Source: Sesamum alatum
Taxonomy: Eukaryota; Streptophyta; Magnoliopsida; Lamiales; Pedaliaceae
Direction: 5' to 3'
Assembly: GCA_034509735.1 (NCBI GenBank)
Contig: JACGWO010000005.1
Coordinates: 33,386,479-33,450,478, forward strand
Length of the DNA stretch: 64,000 bases
Shown: positions 1 through 14,468 of the stretch, piece by piece
How the letters are laid out: every line of letters begins with the position of its first letter
Numbering within the stretch: the first letter of the stretch is position 1
Notes under the pieces: generated by a model
The model's input: only the letters and a program-made list of their open reading frames with translations
What the model was told of the DNA's origin: nothing
Databases searched by the model: none
Position numbers and translations under genes: made by a program

Positions 1-334
1 GATTAATGATATATAAATTGGAATAGAGAATGCAAAGTGAATTATTTACTGCGTAGACAAGAAAGTATTTATGTAGTATAATGAAAGTGTTAACGAATAT
101 ATTTATTTTGGTATGATATGTAGAAACTATCATTTTGATTGGATTGTGAATTTTATATAAAGATTGAAAAGCTTAAACATTTTTTATGGTAAATAAGTAC
201 GTTGTTGCCCTTTAAAAATAGTACTTATTGTGAATTAATGGTGTATATATCATTAATTACTTTAAGTGTGATAATAATATTTGCATAGTATGTCCCTTAC
301 ATGATTCTAAGTACATTGCACAGATAGATTTAAC

Positions 335-1035
335 GGGTGTTTGGGTGAGTTTACGAACATTCATCTTATAGATGATTGAAAACTTAGAAGACGAAAAAAA
401 GTATTCCATAACTTTTTCATAAAAAGAATTTATAAGTTGCAAAACTAAGATGTTATGAGCTTAAAAACTCCTTTTCCGGCTTATTTTTAAGACATCAATA
501 AGCTTATTCATTTTTTATTATATTAATCACAAAATTGTCATTACTAACATCTTATAAGTTCCTTAATCATATTTTATTCAAATACTTCAAGTACTTATTT
601 TTAAAATAAAACCTAACATCTTATAAGATGTATGAACTCATAAGACGTTTCAAATAGGCCAAGGGCGTTCGGCCAAACTTATTTAAAAAACATCTTATAA
701 GCTCATACATTTTCTAAAATGTTTTAGAACTTATAAAATGTTAGATTTTCTTCTAAAATAAATTTTTAAAAATGTTTGGATAAAATAAAATTATAAAACT
801 TATAAGATGCTAACAATAGCAACTTTCCAATTAATACGATCAAAATTGAATGTGTTTGCTAAAATCTTCAAAATAAATTTGGGACTTCTTATGTTTTCCT
901 AAAATAGACTAAAAGCTTCTAAAATCTTATTTTTTTGATCTTATATATAAATTGATGTTTTAAAAATATTACCAAACACTTTTCCAAACGTTATAAAATA
1001 TTTTAAAAAATTTATAAGCTCAGTCAAACGCTCTC
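335..1035. mobile_element. MITE-like element, two adjoining copies
   Basis: The left end reads GGGTGTTTGGGTGAGTTTA; the right end on the other strand reads AGAGCGTTTGACTGAGCTTA. A second copy of the left-end motif, GGGCGTTCGGCCAAACTTA, occurs near 663. The interior repeats TTATAAGATGTTAG-type motifs many times in both orientations. A shorter relative lies at 44386-44478. The flanks (1-334 and 1036-2043) are plain A/T-rich DNA where I see no gene. Confidence 0.5.
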
Positions 1036-2043
1036 TTAATTTATTTGAAGCATCAAAAGTATTCTAATTATTGTCAAAGCTTATGATAACTGTAAAACCT
1101 TTTTTCAGCTCCAATATTGACCTTTTGTCTAAAAGAAAAAGAGAAAAATCTTCCTTTTAAAAGCACGAATCATAATTATTGAAATCGAACAAAATTTTCT
1201 TTAATTAATTAATATTTATCTGTGTGTCCCTCTTTCCCAACAATTGAGTGAAAGTGACGGAGTTAAAAGATGTAGACATGAAAAAAGGCTATATATTATT
1301 GATGGTTGACTATAAAGCTTCTCATCAACTCATTTATTAATTAAATAATATATTAACCATTTTTTAATCCCTTAGTAAATAATTAAAGAACAGTTTTGAA
1401 AATGAGCATGAGATTAATTTGATTGCTTTCAACACTACCAAAAAATAATAATTTACATTAGTGTTCGATAAATATAGCAATATAATAAAGAATTATGAAA
1501 TAAATTATAATAAATTAGCATAATATGAGATAAATACTCACCCGTCTGATCAAACCCATAAGAAGTGTATCCAAATTCTAACTATTAACAATTATTGATC
1601 TTCTGTACAGTAATAATTTAGTGACAATTTAGTTATAACGACAATTATATTTATAATTATTGAATTGTCATGATACATATATTGCTAATATTGTCTACAA
1701 AGACAATTTATAATTTTTTATACAATTCCTGACATTAATAATAATGTAAATCATCATTACTGGCACAAAATAATTCTCGATCTATAATGACTGATAAATT
1801 TTTAACTTGACTCTTAATACTAGTAAACTATATTTTGTTGTAATCTAATATTTTTATTCGAGTTTTAATGGTTATATAAAATCGATGTAAAAACCTAGTT
1901 TATTCATCATGCCAAAATTATTTGTCATGGATAAGAGCCTTGTCAAATATTCTTGTAATGATTCTTAGTCATGACAAATATTTTTAGTGATCACTTTCAT
2001 AAAAATCACAACCAACAATAGTTGTTTAATCATGATTAATGAC

Positions 2044-2284
2044 TATTTACTATTAATCATGAAATGCCTTTTTCGCTCACAAATGGCGGATTATGACACT
2101 GTGACACCATTTTTTTTTGTTTTGCCGATAATACTCCTAAAGTTGATTTTTTTTTTCTTTTCTTTTTTTTAAATGTAATGTGTTGATTTATATATATATA
2201 TATATATATATTTTATATTTAATAATTTTAAAATGTATAATATTATTTTATATGCATGTAGAGATAGCGTGTTACGACGACTAG
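2044..2284 (+). mobile_element. Short Helitron-like element, copy 1
   Basis: It contains CGCTCACAAATGGCGG near the left end, a T-run block, a TA repeat, and ends GTTACGACGACTAG followed by T. Layout and end match five other copies in the window (20644, 22451, 28074, 58462, 58676). The 5' end is approximate. Confidence 0.55.
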
Positions 2285-2571
2285 TATCTATAATAATTAA
2301 AGAAAAAAAAATAACAAAACTAATTTATCGTTGAAACATCCGAATATTACATTGTCAGTCGTAAGATATGGTTCGATTAGTGACAAGAGTGCGCGTCTAC
2401 CTTAAAATATTATTAAAGATTAAACTACCAATTTTATATAAAGTCAGCCATAATACTCATTAATCTATTAAAAAAAACTCAATAATTCATAGGGCAGTGA
2501 ACTGCTGTTCATTTGATTATTTTGAGATTTCAGCGTGCAAACCTTTCAACTTGCTCATATTATATGTAAGA

Positions 2572-3455
2572 GGGAAACTTGCATTTTTCGTCCTATAATT
2601 GTGGTGTGTCGGGATTTTTGGTCCATTTTAATTTTAATTTTATAATTAAGAACAATAATTTTAAAACTTAACACACTTCATTCAATTTCTGCCAGATAAT
2701 ACAAATTTTGTTGGAAAAGGGGTTGTCAATATGTTGTCTCACTTTATGTGAGTGCTTGTCTAATGATCCGGGGTCGAATATGCAATCCCCTTGAGGTCCT
2801 AATTCGCGACCCTGAGGTGATCACCCAGATACTAAGTGGTTTCTAAGAAGAGAAAAGTACGTTAGCCTCCAATGCTTAAGTCAGCTCAAGTTCAAGATGA
2901 AAATATGCGATCGTAAATAATGATTGCGGTAGAATGTAATGAATGTGTTTTACCATAACTTTAGTGGAATGAAGGTATTTATAGGGCCAAATGTGCCCAC
3001 TTGCCTCATCCACGTGGCATCATCTCAAAGTATGAACTGTCAGACCATGTGTGGCCTAGATCCTAGACCTCTGGAGCTCGTCAGGGGATGGGTCGCTAGG
3101 GTGGATTCAGTTGCACGACCCGACCCGATCGACAATGATGCGGATCTTGGGCATGTGATGTGATTTTGGTCTTCTTTAAAGGTTATTTATGACTTTTCTC
3201 CACAATTATAATATATATCCCCATCATCTAACTTAAGTGAAAGCGTTATTGTAGTTTTATCGTTGTTAGTCATACTGATTGTACTGGTTGAATTGAGGTA
3301 ATGCTCAATACATCGAGATGAGTTGTTATAATTTATTTATGATTATTAGTAAAACAAATGTTATTTTAAAATTATTTTTCTTAATTGCAAAATTGAAATC
3401 CGAATTAACCAAAAATATCATCCCAAAATTATAAGACGAAAAATGCATTTGGCCC
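2572..3455. mobile_element. Foldback element with an LTR-like insertion
   Basis: Left arm GCATTTTTCGTCCTATAATT and right arm AATTATAAGACGAAAAATGC are inverted copies. TATATGT occurs at both flanks, an imperfect target duplication. The interior (about 2710-3215) is much richer in G/C and has GATGCTTAAGTCAG-like and TATTTATAGG motifs, as in plant LTRs; a similar motif pair occurs at 23630-23875. The 74-codon frame at 2939-3163 is within this insertion and I do not regard it as a gene. Confidence 0.6.
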
Positions 3456-4033
3456 TATATGTGGACAACTTAAGATTTATTGGTGGATTGATATGGATCA
3501 GATTTCTTGATTTGAAGCTAATTATTTATTATTGAGAATTAGGTAAACATATGGCACCGAACCTTTTGGCAAAGAAACGGGTACATGTTACTTTATAAAA
3601 TAAAAAAATAAAAAAAAGGTTGCTAAATATATAATTTAAATGTGGTTGCAACTGGACCTTTTAGAAATAATATATATAACGAATTCATTAAGAAAATGAT
3701 AAATTATATCGGCAACTTTTGATATTGTGTTTAATTATACAAATACTTCATATATTTTATAATATTACAAGTACACTCTTAATAAGGTGCCGATACAATG
3801 TATTTTAAAGAGTGTTTGCATAAATTTTTTCTTCTAAAAAAATATCGATGCAAATTATAATTACAAACTTAAATAGTGTATTTATATAATTAGACTCAAC
3901 CTTATAAATGTTAATTTACTCTTTAAGAAAAAAGAGTGAGAAAAGATATGAGTTAAGTGTGGTATGACACATTAATTGATGGCAAATGCACCTTTTCCAC
4001 CTTGTTTTCTTTAGCCATAGAAGTTTTACTTTA
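3456..4033. other. A/T-rich intergenic DNA, nothing recognised
   Basis: Low-complexity A/T-rich sequence without open frames, splice-like structure or clear repeat ends. Confidence 0.5.
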
Positions 4034-4419
4034 GCATTCGTTTGGTTCAAGTAAAAAGAAAATAAAAAAATAGGGAGAACAAAAAATAATTTTTTTATAA
4101 ATTATTTGATACGATAGAAAAGAGAATACGATAGATTGAGAAGAAAAGATTAATTTTTTTAACTTTAATTATTAACCCTTTTTTCTTTATTTTATATTAA
4201 AAAATAAACAAGTTAATATTATACTAAAATAATTTAGTATATAAAAATTTTAAAACTTTATTAATAAAGATATTCATCAAACAAGAACAATAATATTTAA
4301 TAAAAAATGTTCATCAAAATGAGTGTTGTTCCTTTATTCTAAATTATTTAGTTTAAATAAAATATAAAAATTATTACCAACAACCTCAAATAAAGAAATT
4401 GAGTTCAAACATCAGCACC
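4034..4419. mobile_element. Non-autonomous DNA element, same family as 28990-29607
   Basis: It starts TTTA/GCATTCGTTTGGTTCAA and shares a long A/T-rich core with 28990-29607, including ATAAACAAGTTAATATTATA and a TTATTCTAAATTATTTAGTT block. The right end is less certain. Confidence 0.6.
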
Positions 4420-4562
4420 TTTTTTGGTGATTTGGTTATCTTTTACCAAAAATTATGTACGGCATTAATCAGAATGATAAAAGAATTAGAGGGAAATTAT
4501 TATATATAGATAATAGAGTAAATAAAATAAAATATATATTTTTTATTTTTTTGGCCTAACCT

Positions 4563-4690
4563 TTCAGTTTTCTGTCCAATGGTTTGTAACTCAATATTTT
4601 ATTGTAGAGATATTGGGTTCAAAATCTATTAGGAGCGTGTATGAATGGGTGTGTGCGTGGAAACAAAAAAAAAAAAAAGAAAAGATATTG
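4563..4690 (+). repeat. SINE-like sequence with poly-A tail
   Basis: A pol III B-box-like GGGTTCAAAATC lies at about 4615-4626, followed by a GTGTGTGCGTG stretch and a 14-base A run. This is the tRNA-derived SINE layout. The A box is poor and no target duplication was resolved. Confidence 0.4.
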
Positions 4691-4999
4691 CAATATGTTA
4701 ATGTTTAGCTTAGTTTGTAGCCTTATTTTGAATTAAAAGATTTAATATTTATTGATTTAATTTTAATTATGTATTTTTCAAAATTCAAAATATTTACTTT
4801 AATCAAATAGTTTGTTCGAAATATGAATCGTGTTTTTTTTTATTTATAAAATTTGATTTTTTTTTGAATATTATTCTATTACAATATATGACTTAATAAT
4901 TAAAATTTGCAAACAACCAATTACACTGGAAAAACTAAATATAAATTAGTTAATGGAGCACATAGAAAAATATATTAACTACTATGTATAATTAATATA

Positions 5000-5263
5000 G
5001 GGCTTAATGCAATTTACCCCATGTGATATTGTAAATGAGCAAATTACCCCCTATGAAAAAAATAGCAATTTACCCCCCGTGTTTTCCAAAATGAAGCAAT
5101 TTACCTCCTTGCCTGGGGAGGTAAATTGCTTCATTTTGGAAAACACAGGGGGGTAAATTGCTTTATTTTAAAAAATACAAAGAGGTAAATTGCTATTTAT
5201 TTTTTCATAGGGGGGTAATTTGCACATTTACAATATCACAGGGGGGTTACTTGCATTTTTTCC
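5000..5263. mobile_element. Mutator-like foldback MITE, 10 bp target duplication
   Basis: The whole 264 bp element is nearly one inverted repeat, starting GGGCTTAATGCAATTTACCC and ending with the complement. It is flanked by AATTAATATA at 4990-4999 and 5264-5273. Relatives are at 23039-23616 and 39354-39594. Confidence 0.85.
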
Positions 5264-5289
5264 AATTAATATATGTGCATGCATCCCGG

Positions 5290-5880
5290 ATCAACCAGCT
5301 GTTCTTTTTAAGTGGTTCAAGTTCTAGGGAAGGCCATCGGTCCGGGTTGGACCTCGACCCGTGCTGTTTGAGCCGGGTTTTAAAGACTTAAATAGGTTTT
5401 GGAGTGGGTCCAAGTCTTAGTTGTATGGCCCCAAATCTGCTCTGATTATTTTTTAATTTTTTTTATATATTTTATACATACTTATATAAAAAAATATATA
5501 TTATTAAAAATATGTCTAATTTATTTATACTTATATATAATATATAAGTTCAATATTTTTATAAATTAAAATAATAATATAAATAGTTTATAAACGTTTA
5601 ATATTTATATAAGTAACACATATTATAAAAAAATTTACATTTCAAAGCCTAAAACATGCTCATATAAATTTATTAAAAAAATATTAACATTTCAATAATA
5701 TTATTATCTCATATTTATAAAATTATGATAGAGTTATCTTTTTATTTTTTAATATTTTAAAAATATGAACTGGGTTTACTGGGTCCACCGGCGGGTCCGA
5801 TCCGGTATTTTCTTTGCGGGTAGGGTCCTAGGTTTTGGCAAACCCATATTAGATCCTCCTGTTGCCATCTATAGGTTCAA
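5290..5880. mobile_element. Degenerate hAT-like element with GC-rich arms
   Basis: Two GC-rich blocks (about 5300-5420 with GGTCCGGGTTGGACC and 5765-5870 with CCGGCGGGTCCGATCCGG) flank an A/T-rich centre. The right edge reads CCTCCTGTTGCCATCTATAG, a common hAT-type terminus. The left end and the target duplication were not resolved. Confidence 0.35.
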
Positions 5881-8800
5881 TCGATTAGTGATCAAATAAC
5901 TTGATAATTTGTTCAATTCAATCTCCAATTCGATCTCAAAACACTAGCTTCCACCCTTAAACATCATTGATCCTTTTTCGAAAATGCACAGATAGTTATA
6001 AATCAATCAACATAGTAATTTATAACATCAATATGCAATATATTTATAATTTTATATCAACCAATAAATGCAAAGTAAACAAAGAAACAACATACTATTA
6101 TCAAAAGTAAATTAAATAGCCAATGAGACGTAGTCAATTGACGAAGCTGGAGCCCATAACTCTAAAGCTCATGAGATCGAATCTCGTCATTGCATGGGAT
6201 GTTGTTTAACTTAATAGTAAGTGTAGTTTTACTTTATAGTAGGTGATTAATATAATTATCATAATTGTTGGTCAGTTATTAGATATATATATATATATAT
6301 AAGATATTTAATTGTAATCAGTTATTTAAATAAATAATAGTTCAGACTCGATCTCACCACCTTTGTAAGACCTTAACCTCATCACTCAAATAAGGGATCA
6401 TCGATACATCATTGACCCTTAAACTCATCTACGAAAGCTAGCTCGTTTCATTCTACAATGCATGATCTACTTTTCATTATTTCTCCGTATCATATACTTA
6501 ATACTTGTATGCTTCTTCTTCTTTTTTTTTTTTTATAATAAGCGATAAACTATTAATTTGAAATTACAACAATGTTTCTAAAACGACCAATTACTATTAT
6601 AATATTCAGTGCACAGTTAACAACATCTATTCAGTCCACGATATAATAACAAATCCACATCTATCAACACGAATCAAAGGAATAATACAACTATCCTATA
6701 AATTAAACAACTCCCTACATTCGTATTACTCAAACCCACGACCTCTTGATTGCGGAACCTCAACCTCACCACTCGAGCAAGAGATCATCACTTATACTTG
6801 TATGCTTCTAAGAAGTTGAAGTTACTAAGAAAACTTGACATCCTCTCTTACATTAGATGACCACAACCACATGAAGAAGATTCTTTACGTTGCAAAAAGT
6901 AAGAAAAACAATGACATTTCTGTCTTAATCTAAAATGTCTGTCTGCATCTCAATCTTGTACTACTACACACACGCAACAATATACTTGCTTGCTTGATAA
7001 AAATTGCAGCATCTATTAAATTTTAGTAATCTGAATCGACAGATGATATGGTGGATGCATGTTAGATGTATGAAGAAGTGGGTCCGGGGAAATCCCATGA
7101 TCTCTTGCTTTCCACGTGGACCCTCCTATCAGTGAGATAGTGATCTTGGTGCAGTAGGTGGTGTCGTAGGGGGACCCCTGATTTCCTTGAGGTGAAAGAG
7201 AGATGAAGGGTGAGTGATGATGATTGATGGGGTTTGGTTGGTTCCATTGCATCTCCACACACAGAGTGTAGGTGTAGGGGAATGTGGGGGTGGGGTCATC
7301 CCCACAGATAGGATAAACTGTGACTCAACCTTGTCCAGGTGATCGAGTGTTGAACTTCACGTGCGTCCATGCAAGTCACGTGATTCCTTGTTTTTTTGTA
7401 ATATACTTTCACTCATCTATCGATGTGACACTATATTCTTACATACATCCTGCGGCTAATATTATCTTCCCTTGCTCCCTCATTTTATTTTTATTTTATT
7501 TTTTATTTTAGGTAAGATTTTGAGTTATGCTCAGAATGTTCAAGAATTTCGAGTTTTATAAATACTTATATTCATTTCTATAATAACTCGTGTCCACATC
7601 TTATATTCTACTTGTTACAATTTTCAATTGTTTATCAGGAGAAGCCCTTTAAAATTAAAATGTGACCCCGATTTATCAGTTAACTAGAAGTTTTCGTTAA
7701 AGTTACTTGTCCAAAAGTTAACACCAGGAAAAAAAATTTAATGTTTTTCATATATTATGAATTACTGAATTATGACAAATAAATATTATTTATCACAATC
7801 AAATAAAATCAAGGCAAAAATTATTGTATGCTGGACCCAATCAACCATATGATGTTTAGAATTTATTGTATTCATATAATTAAATTATAGGATTTCAATT
7901 CGACTCTGAACCATAGTTGATGAAAAATTTAATTCTATTAATATCTTATTTATTGACAACCTATCTTTTATGCTTAAAATTACAATCGATAAATATTATA
8001 TTCAATGTTTAATACGTTTGGTGGTTAAATTTATTGTACATATCTATTTATTTATTTTTAATTAAAAGGTATATAAGAACCATTTGTATAATATTCAGTA
8101 CTCAAAAAATAGTATGCAACATGAATTTAACCTTGAAAACCTATCAATACAGCAAAGACAAGTGATTAAATGATTAAATGGTCATTTGGCTTTGCATATT
8201 GAGTGCAAACACAATTTTCTATACCATTTGGCCTCTTTTTCCAAACTGATGCAAATTGTATAATTGCTCATCTGTGTAAAAACTTAAGAAATATTTCTCT
8301 GTATATTGCAATTCAAAAAATTTTAAAAATTAAATAAAACATAATTCAGTGCATAAGGGTATTTTGGTCAGTTGACCCATAAAAATAGATGAAAATGAGT
8401 TATTTGTTAGACGGTTATAAACTTCAAGGAGGTATTTGTGATTTTTCAAACAACGAGTGGGTATTTGTAATTATATCAAACTTAAGAAAAGTAGCTGTAA
8501 TTTATCCTATATTTCAGAAAGAGAAAGATTTATATAACATATATAAAACAAGTATCAAGAGTTAAGTGACAAAGACAATGTAATGTTGGGTGGTGTATAT
8601 TAGAAAGGGGTAATTGTAGGGGTTGAAGTGTGATTTTTCGAAAAGTTGTTCAGGGCTAAGCACTCATGAGAAGGCAGTTACTGGGCAGAGATGCCTCCTT
8701 AAGCCTGTTTGTTTATGATTTTATTTTCAGCTTTCGATAGAAAATGTGTGTTCAATTTTGTATAAGTTCTCCTTAAAAATGGAATAATTTTAATTAGTTA

Positions 8801-9310
8801 ATGAAATTGTGTTCTATTTTGAACGATATCAAATTAATATATTTTCAATAAAAATACATATAAAAAATTATATTTTAACTTTAATTACTGTTTTTAAAAT
8901 TAAGACATAAACAACCACTTTTTGTTAAGAATGACAATGAGTCAAGTTCGGATCAAATTTCATGAATTGGTTCAAAAATTATATATCTTCAAAAGTTTGA
9001 GCTTGCCCACTATTTTAAGTTTTAGAAAAATGAAAATTTCAAATATGTTTGTTTCTATATAGATAATAGAAAGCACAATTACTAATGTTATATAAGTATA
9101 TATGATTGGTAATACTAACATAAACTAATATATTAAGTACTACACTCAATGTATTAATTAAATGAGTGACACAACTCCACTCTCGAATACGAGGTATATG
9201 CGACAATCATTCATATTCCCAGTGCACAAAGCAGTAAGTGTAGCATGAATTTAACTAGTTTTTAGGGTACTTCCCCCTGAAACATGCTGACCAACCATGT
9301 ATTATTTAGA
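5881..9310. other. Intergenic DNA, no supported gene
   Basis: Mostly A/T-rich. A tRNA-derived-looking stretch with GAGATCGAATCTCG occurs near 6175-6190. The 7030-7330 part is richer in G/C and holds overlapping short frames on both strands, but none looks like a known protein. It could be a non-coding transcript or an old repeat. (TA)n runs occur near 6280-6300. Confidence 0.4.
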
Positions 9311-9830
9311 GATAATTACATAATTCCTTCAGGCTTGGTGCAATTACACGTAAATCCCATGTGATTTGAAAAATTATAGTTAATTTCCCTGATATTTATT
9401 TTCGTATGACAAATAGATCGCTCTGTTAGTCCAAAATTCATCGAATTTGCTGATATTGGGAAAAAAAAATAATGAATGAAAATCTATATTTACCCTAATT
9501 GATTCAGTGCTGATTTATTACAAGTCGAATAAATCTTTTTTCTGATCAAACTACCCTTATAAGGGTAAAGATGTACCTTATCATACGTATTAGCATGTGA
9601 AGATGTATATTAGATAGAAAAATATTTATTTGACTTGCAATAAAATCAATTTCAACTCGATTCGGGAAAATATAGATTTTGTCAATATCAGCACAATTCA
9701 ATGAATTTTGCACTAATAGAGGGATCTATTAGATGGAAATAAACATCAGGTGTGCTAAACATAATTTTCAAAATCGCAAAAAATCTACATATAATTATAC
9801 CAAATCACATGGGAGGACGGTGTAATTATC
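9311..9830. mobile_element. Foldback element, family shared with 36802-37335
   Basis: Ends GATAATTACATAATTCCTTC and the inverted GACGGTGTAATTATC. Inner inverted blocks include GACAAATAGATCGCTCTGTT against AGAGGGATCTATTAGATGG. Flanks share TT(A/G)TTTAG, an imperfect target duplication. Confidence 0.65.
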
Positions 9831-12800
9831 CTTGTTTAGTCTTTCTTTTACTCCCAAATCATTTTCAAACTTTTTCTCACTCCCTTTAGCTGTTACTAAT
9901 TTGGCTAAATAAATCATATACAATTCTTGCCCAGAGCCTAATCTATTCCCCTTACAGCCTTCACCAATTCAAATATTTCAATTGTCAACTACCACACACT
10001 ACTCCAGTAGTTCAAATCCAGCTTTTGCAACACTTAAAGATGACTAACTGCATTTTTTCTTCCTCTTCTGCAACATACACAACACAAATTAATTCAATCA
10101 ATTCTGTGCAACATGTATGGCACTGCCAAGAGCAGCCCACCTGATCGACGTTTTCGCTACGCTGTGCTGTGGGTGAAATAATCATTGCTTAGGAACAACC
10201 TGAGAACATGGAGGTGACAAGCATAAGTGGAATAATACCATATTTAAACATGAAAACCACCTCCAAAGTCCTGCTGATGTGCAGACAAAACCATGGTTTT
10301 CATGATAGTCATACCTGTACAAGGTGGTAAAGAATTGACCAGAAGATACCATTTTCACCAGAGATATATAAATTCCAAGGCCTGATGCACAGATATGGGG
10401 GAGAAACAGAGGATAATGTTAGATTATTCAAAGTGAGCCCCCATGGCTTTGATGGTGGTGGGCTGGTGGGGTTGTCCTCACATAATTTAATCCCCCCTTC
10501 TCAGTCTTAGTTAATTGCACCCAAGCATGAATAACTGCTGCTTTCTTGATGCTAACAGTACCTGCACCACACCATTGTCTTTGCCTCCTGCCACACTGCA
10601 CATGATCACTAGAAAATAACCAACCTGGTCTGACATTTCATATTCATCACCAAAATCCCCTATAATTCATGGCTCAAATTTTAAGAAAATTGAACCACAA
10701 GCATCACCAGAGTGCTTGTGAGCTAAAACAAACCTGCTTTTCCTCCTTATCTTTTCTCTTGTCGTTCGGTACAGGACCAAATCTTTGGTTTATAGTTTAC
10801 TATACCGTGATATAACAATAGCTGTACATCTGAATGCATGAACGTCAATAATTTTACATGATTTTTGCCGACAATACATGATAATATCCCACTTGCTTGT
10901 GGTATAGTCCCTACCATGTAGCACCAAATGTGGAGGAGCCACAACAATAAGTCTTTACATGATCCCGCCTGATTCGTCTACGTTATGGGCAGGATGACAA
11001 GGGAAGCTCCTGCAGTGACAACTGTCAAGCTACCGTATCGTGCTAACTAATGCTTGACACGATGAATTTCTCGTAGCTGAATTCATATTCTCAAAGCATA
11101 CCCAGAGAATAGAATAGTGGCCAACCTTCATAACTCTGGCAATAGACAGCTGACGGGTAAGATATTAACTGCTGCATAAACAAAGACAGCCTCACATCAA
11201 AGGCTCACAGAAGGCATGTGCCCACATAGTAATTTATCAAGTAAAGAATTTCTGCTCTGGATCTTCAGTTATGTCGGTAACATTCTTTTGCAACTATGTT
11301 AACCAAATTACTACGGTGTCTTATTTGCATAACAAAAATCTCTTTTCCTTGAGGCAACAATTCGAGAACAAAACGCAGTCCACTGTGCACAAAAGGGCTT
11401 CATTTGCCTAATTTATGCAGACCAATATGGAGAGGTAGTCCTGTAAAAAGGAAGTTCATTCACTGAAAGCATATTAAGAAATTTGTACTTGAACTTCTTG
11501 CTTGCCAATTGGATGCATAGACAACAGATAATTGAAGTTGAAAATAATAACAAGAAGAAAACGATGACATGCTGATAACATGTTGCACCAATAGTCATGT
11601 CTAGTAATAGATATGAAAAACAAGGAGGGAATCAAATGCAGCAGATCTTTGCCAAGTTAGGTGAAACAAAGTTTCAGAACTGTGAGAACATCTGCTTATG
11701 CATGTATATGATAGCAGGTTGTAAGAGATGAAAACATTAAGAGATAATAAACTAATCAAATTATAGGATATTCTGGTCAGATTATCGATGGTGTTATTTG
11801 TTAGCTAGCAAACTGCCGTTTTGTTCACATAAGCTGAAAATTACAGAATTTCACAATTTGGCTCTTTCTAAGCCCTGCAATCATTATTCAAAGGAAACTA
11901 GATGATAGAACAGATTTATCCAAAGATAACTGTGGAAACACTCCATGTAGAGTGATTACAAAGGAGGTATTCCAGATACCAATCATATCGATTATAGAAC
12001 ACAAACCACATTATCATCAGAAAAGTAACTTTCTGAATGGAGAGAAGGGAAATTCCTCTTGATTTACTGTATTAATGATATAGCAAGAAACACCTTATTA
12101 GTGATCTCATTGGTCATTGCAGGTGTTGGATCTTTACATCATGTAAGTGCATAACGCCTAGCAAGTGAAGGGAGGAATAGCTTCCTAGAGCGTAAATCTT
12201 AGGTTGACTTCGTTATGGTAATCTAGAGTATGACAATAAGCCTATTTTCTAGCTTTTATTCGCATAAACTCAAAGATCTTCAGATACCTGACAGTATTTT
12301 CTTAATTGATTAGATCCTATTATTTAGAACTCGTGAATACTGAGAGAATACAGAAACTGTGGATAATAGAGTAGGTGTTGGCTGAGGGTCACTTTAAGTG
12401 AATTTTTCAGAGAAATTACAAATGGAAAAATAGTTGCATCTTTACGTCCACGTATCTGTTAAATGGAAATTTTATATGCTTCTATGCATCATAGAGGCAA
12501 GTAATTCCTGGATAAAGGGTAACAGAACTAGAGAAGTGCAAAGAAAGAGATGATGGAAATTTGTAAAAGCTTCATCCCATTTCAAAATTAATTTAACAAT
12601 GATAAAAGGAATTACTCTAAATTTGATGCAAATCAGATAAATTTTTACAGAATTGCCAATGGATCCTTGTAAAAGCTTCAATCAAAGTTTCCATGTCAAA
12701 ATTAATTTAACAATGAGAATAGGAGTTACTCCAAAAATCTTATTTGCAACAAGTTTGCGAACATAGTAAATATCTTAATTGTTAGTTTAACTATGATAAA

Positions 12801-14437
12801 AGAAGTTGACCTAAAACGCTTATCTTATTTGCATTTGCAAAATATATAAATGTCTGTATTTGGTGCAAAAGATAAAATAAAAAACTAGGGTTAGATCAGA
12901 TAGCTACAAACAGAAGAGCCAACTACTGCACATGAGTTTGTACGCCTTTTATCATTCTTATTCCACTGGCACTACAGTATCAAAAATCAAACTTTTATGC
13001 TGAGACTGCAAGAGTCAATAAAATTATATAAGTTTTCCGGACTAAAAAAATTTGGAATTGCTTTTGTCAACTTCATACCAAATAAGAAAAATGGGTTGGT
13101 GAAAGTTAGCTCTTTCCTTAACCAATGATCTCCATTCAAGTGAAAAGCCTCGACGTAGTTCAGGATTTCTTATTGATTAATGTTAGAAAGTGCAATCGAA
13201 TGAAAGCATTAAAAAATTTATTTTATTAGCTTGCAATCACATGAAGTCAGACTAACCAAATGCAGATTGAGATCTTCCTCAGGTAACAATCAAACATGGT
13301 ATTTGTGTGTGAGAAAGTACGTTCAGCTATAGAACTCAATAATTCTCATCCTATAATATCATGTAACCGCTATGCTAAACCACAATGCAAATGTTTCAAA
13401 TAATAAGCTATTTTTTAAGTACACTCGACAGTCCTGATAGTGCCACAATAAAACTTCCCAGGAGAAAGAATATATTTATCACGAAATATCCCTTAGAATC
13501 TTAGTTCTAATTGTCTAGTTGCAACTATAAAAGCAAAAATAAGTTCCTTTATTTCTTGATTAGATATTTTCCAGGGAAGGGACATAGAATGGTTTCTTTT
13601 TGAACCCATCAAGTCAATGCATGATCCACCCCAAACATTCCTCAATTAGAGGTCTAAAGCAAGTAGACTAGGTTCATTCATGTCATATCAAATCCATGAC
13701 CAGCCTTGGAAGATGATGATAGAGTATTGGTCCATTAGGCTTACCAAAACCAAGTTACTCTTTTCAACTAGACATGTTCCCCATATATACAATTGAGGTA
13801 AATTTGTGCCTTCTACAAAGAAAGTAACAAAAGGTTTTGTTAGAAGTGTATGTGCAACTTAATACAAAGGGTAAACCTTCTTTTGGTGCACCAAAAGAAG
13901 GAAAAAGGAACCAGCTACCATATGTTTGCTTCACTCCCCAGGAAAGATCTTTTCGAATTAATATTGGTGTGTATGGAAGTTAACAACAGGTGCAGTGACA
14001 TTTGACCATCAAGCTTGACATTGTTCCCGGCATTAAAGCACGACGTCAACATATACAGGTTAAGAAAAAAGCATAAGCTCATTTATTTATTTGTTTTATA
14101 AAGGATAAGCAGAAAATTCACCATGCATATCTTGCTAGATACATGACTTTAGAGATCTGGAAAGAACAACATAAGATAGAAAGTGGCAAGTGAACTTTAA
14201 GACTTCAATTTTGGCAACAATGTTACATAGAATATTGCAAATAAGCAGAACAGCGTAGGATCTAACATGAAGATGCATGGACTGTGGACCAATTTTATCA
14301 GTTATCAAGAAATAACTTGGACTTTCTCACCTTCAAAATCATGAAAACCACAATGGTCATCTTCTGGAAGAGAGGAAAACTGAAAGATGCAAGCAGACAA
14401 CATGGGAAGCATGCACCAGTATGCATAAACGTACAGC

Positions 14438-14468
<31 letters not shown>

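Noticed and set aside
6120..6200. Possible tRNA gene
   Set aside because: A B-box-like GATCGAATCTC is present, but no acceptor stem or full cloverleaf can be folded; a decayed SINE is more likely.
6855..6878. Resemblance to miR827 (TTAGATGACCA)
   Set aside because: The match stops after 11 bases and no TGGTCATCTAA-like partner is present within precursor distance.
7146..7165. Resemblance to miR168 (CTTGGTGCAG)
   Set aside because: Only ten bases match and there is no matching star sequence.
10190..10215. Minus-strand resemblance to miR398 (TGTTCTCAGGT)
   Set aside because: Only 11 bases agree, the 3' half differs, and no star-strand partner is seen upstream.
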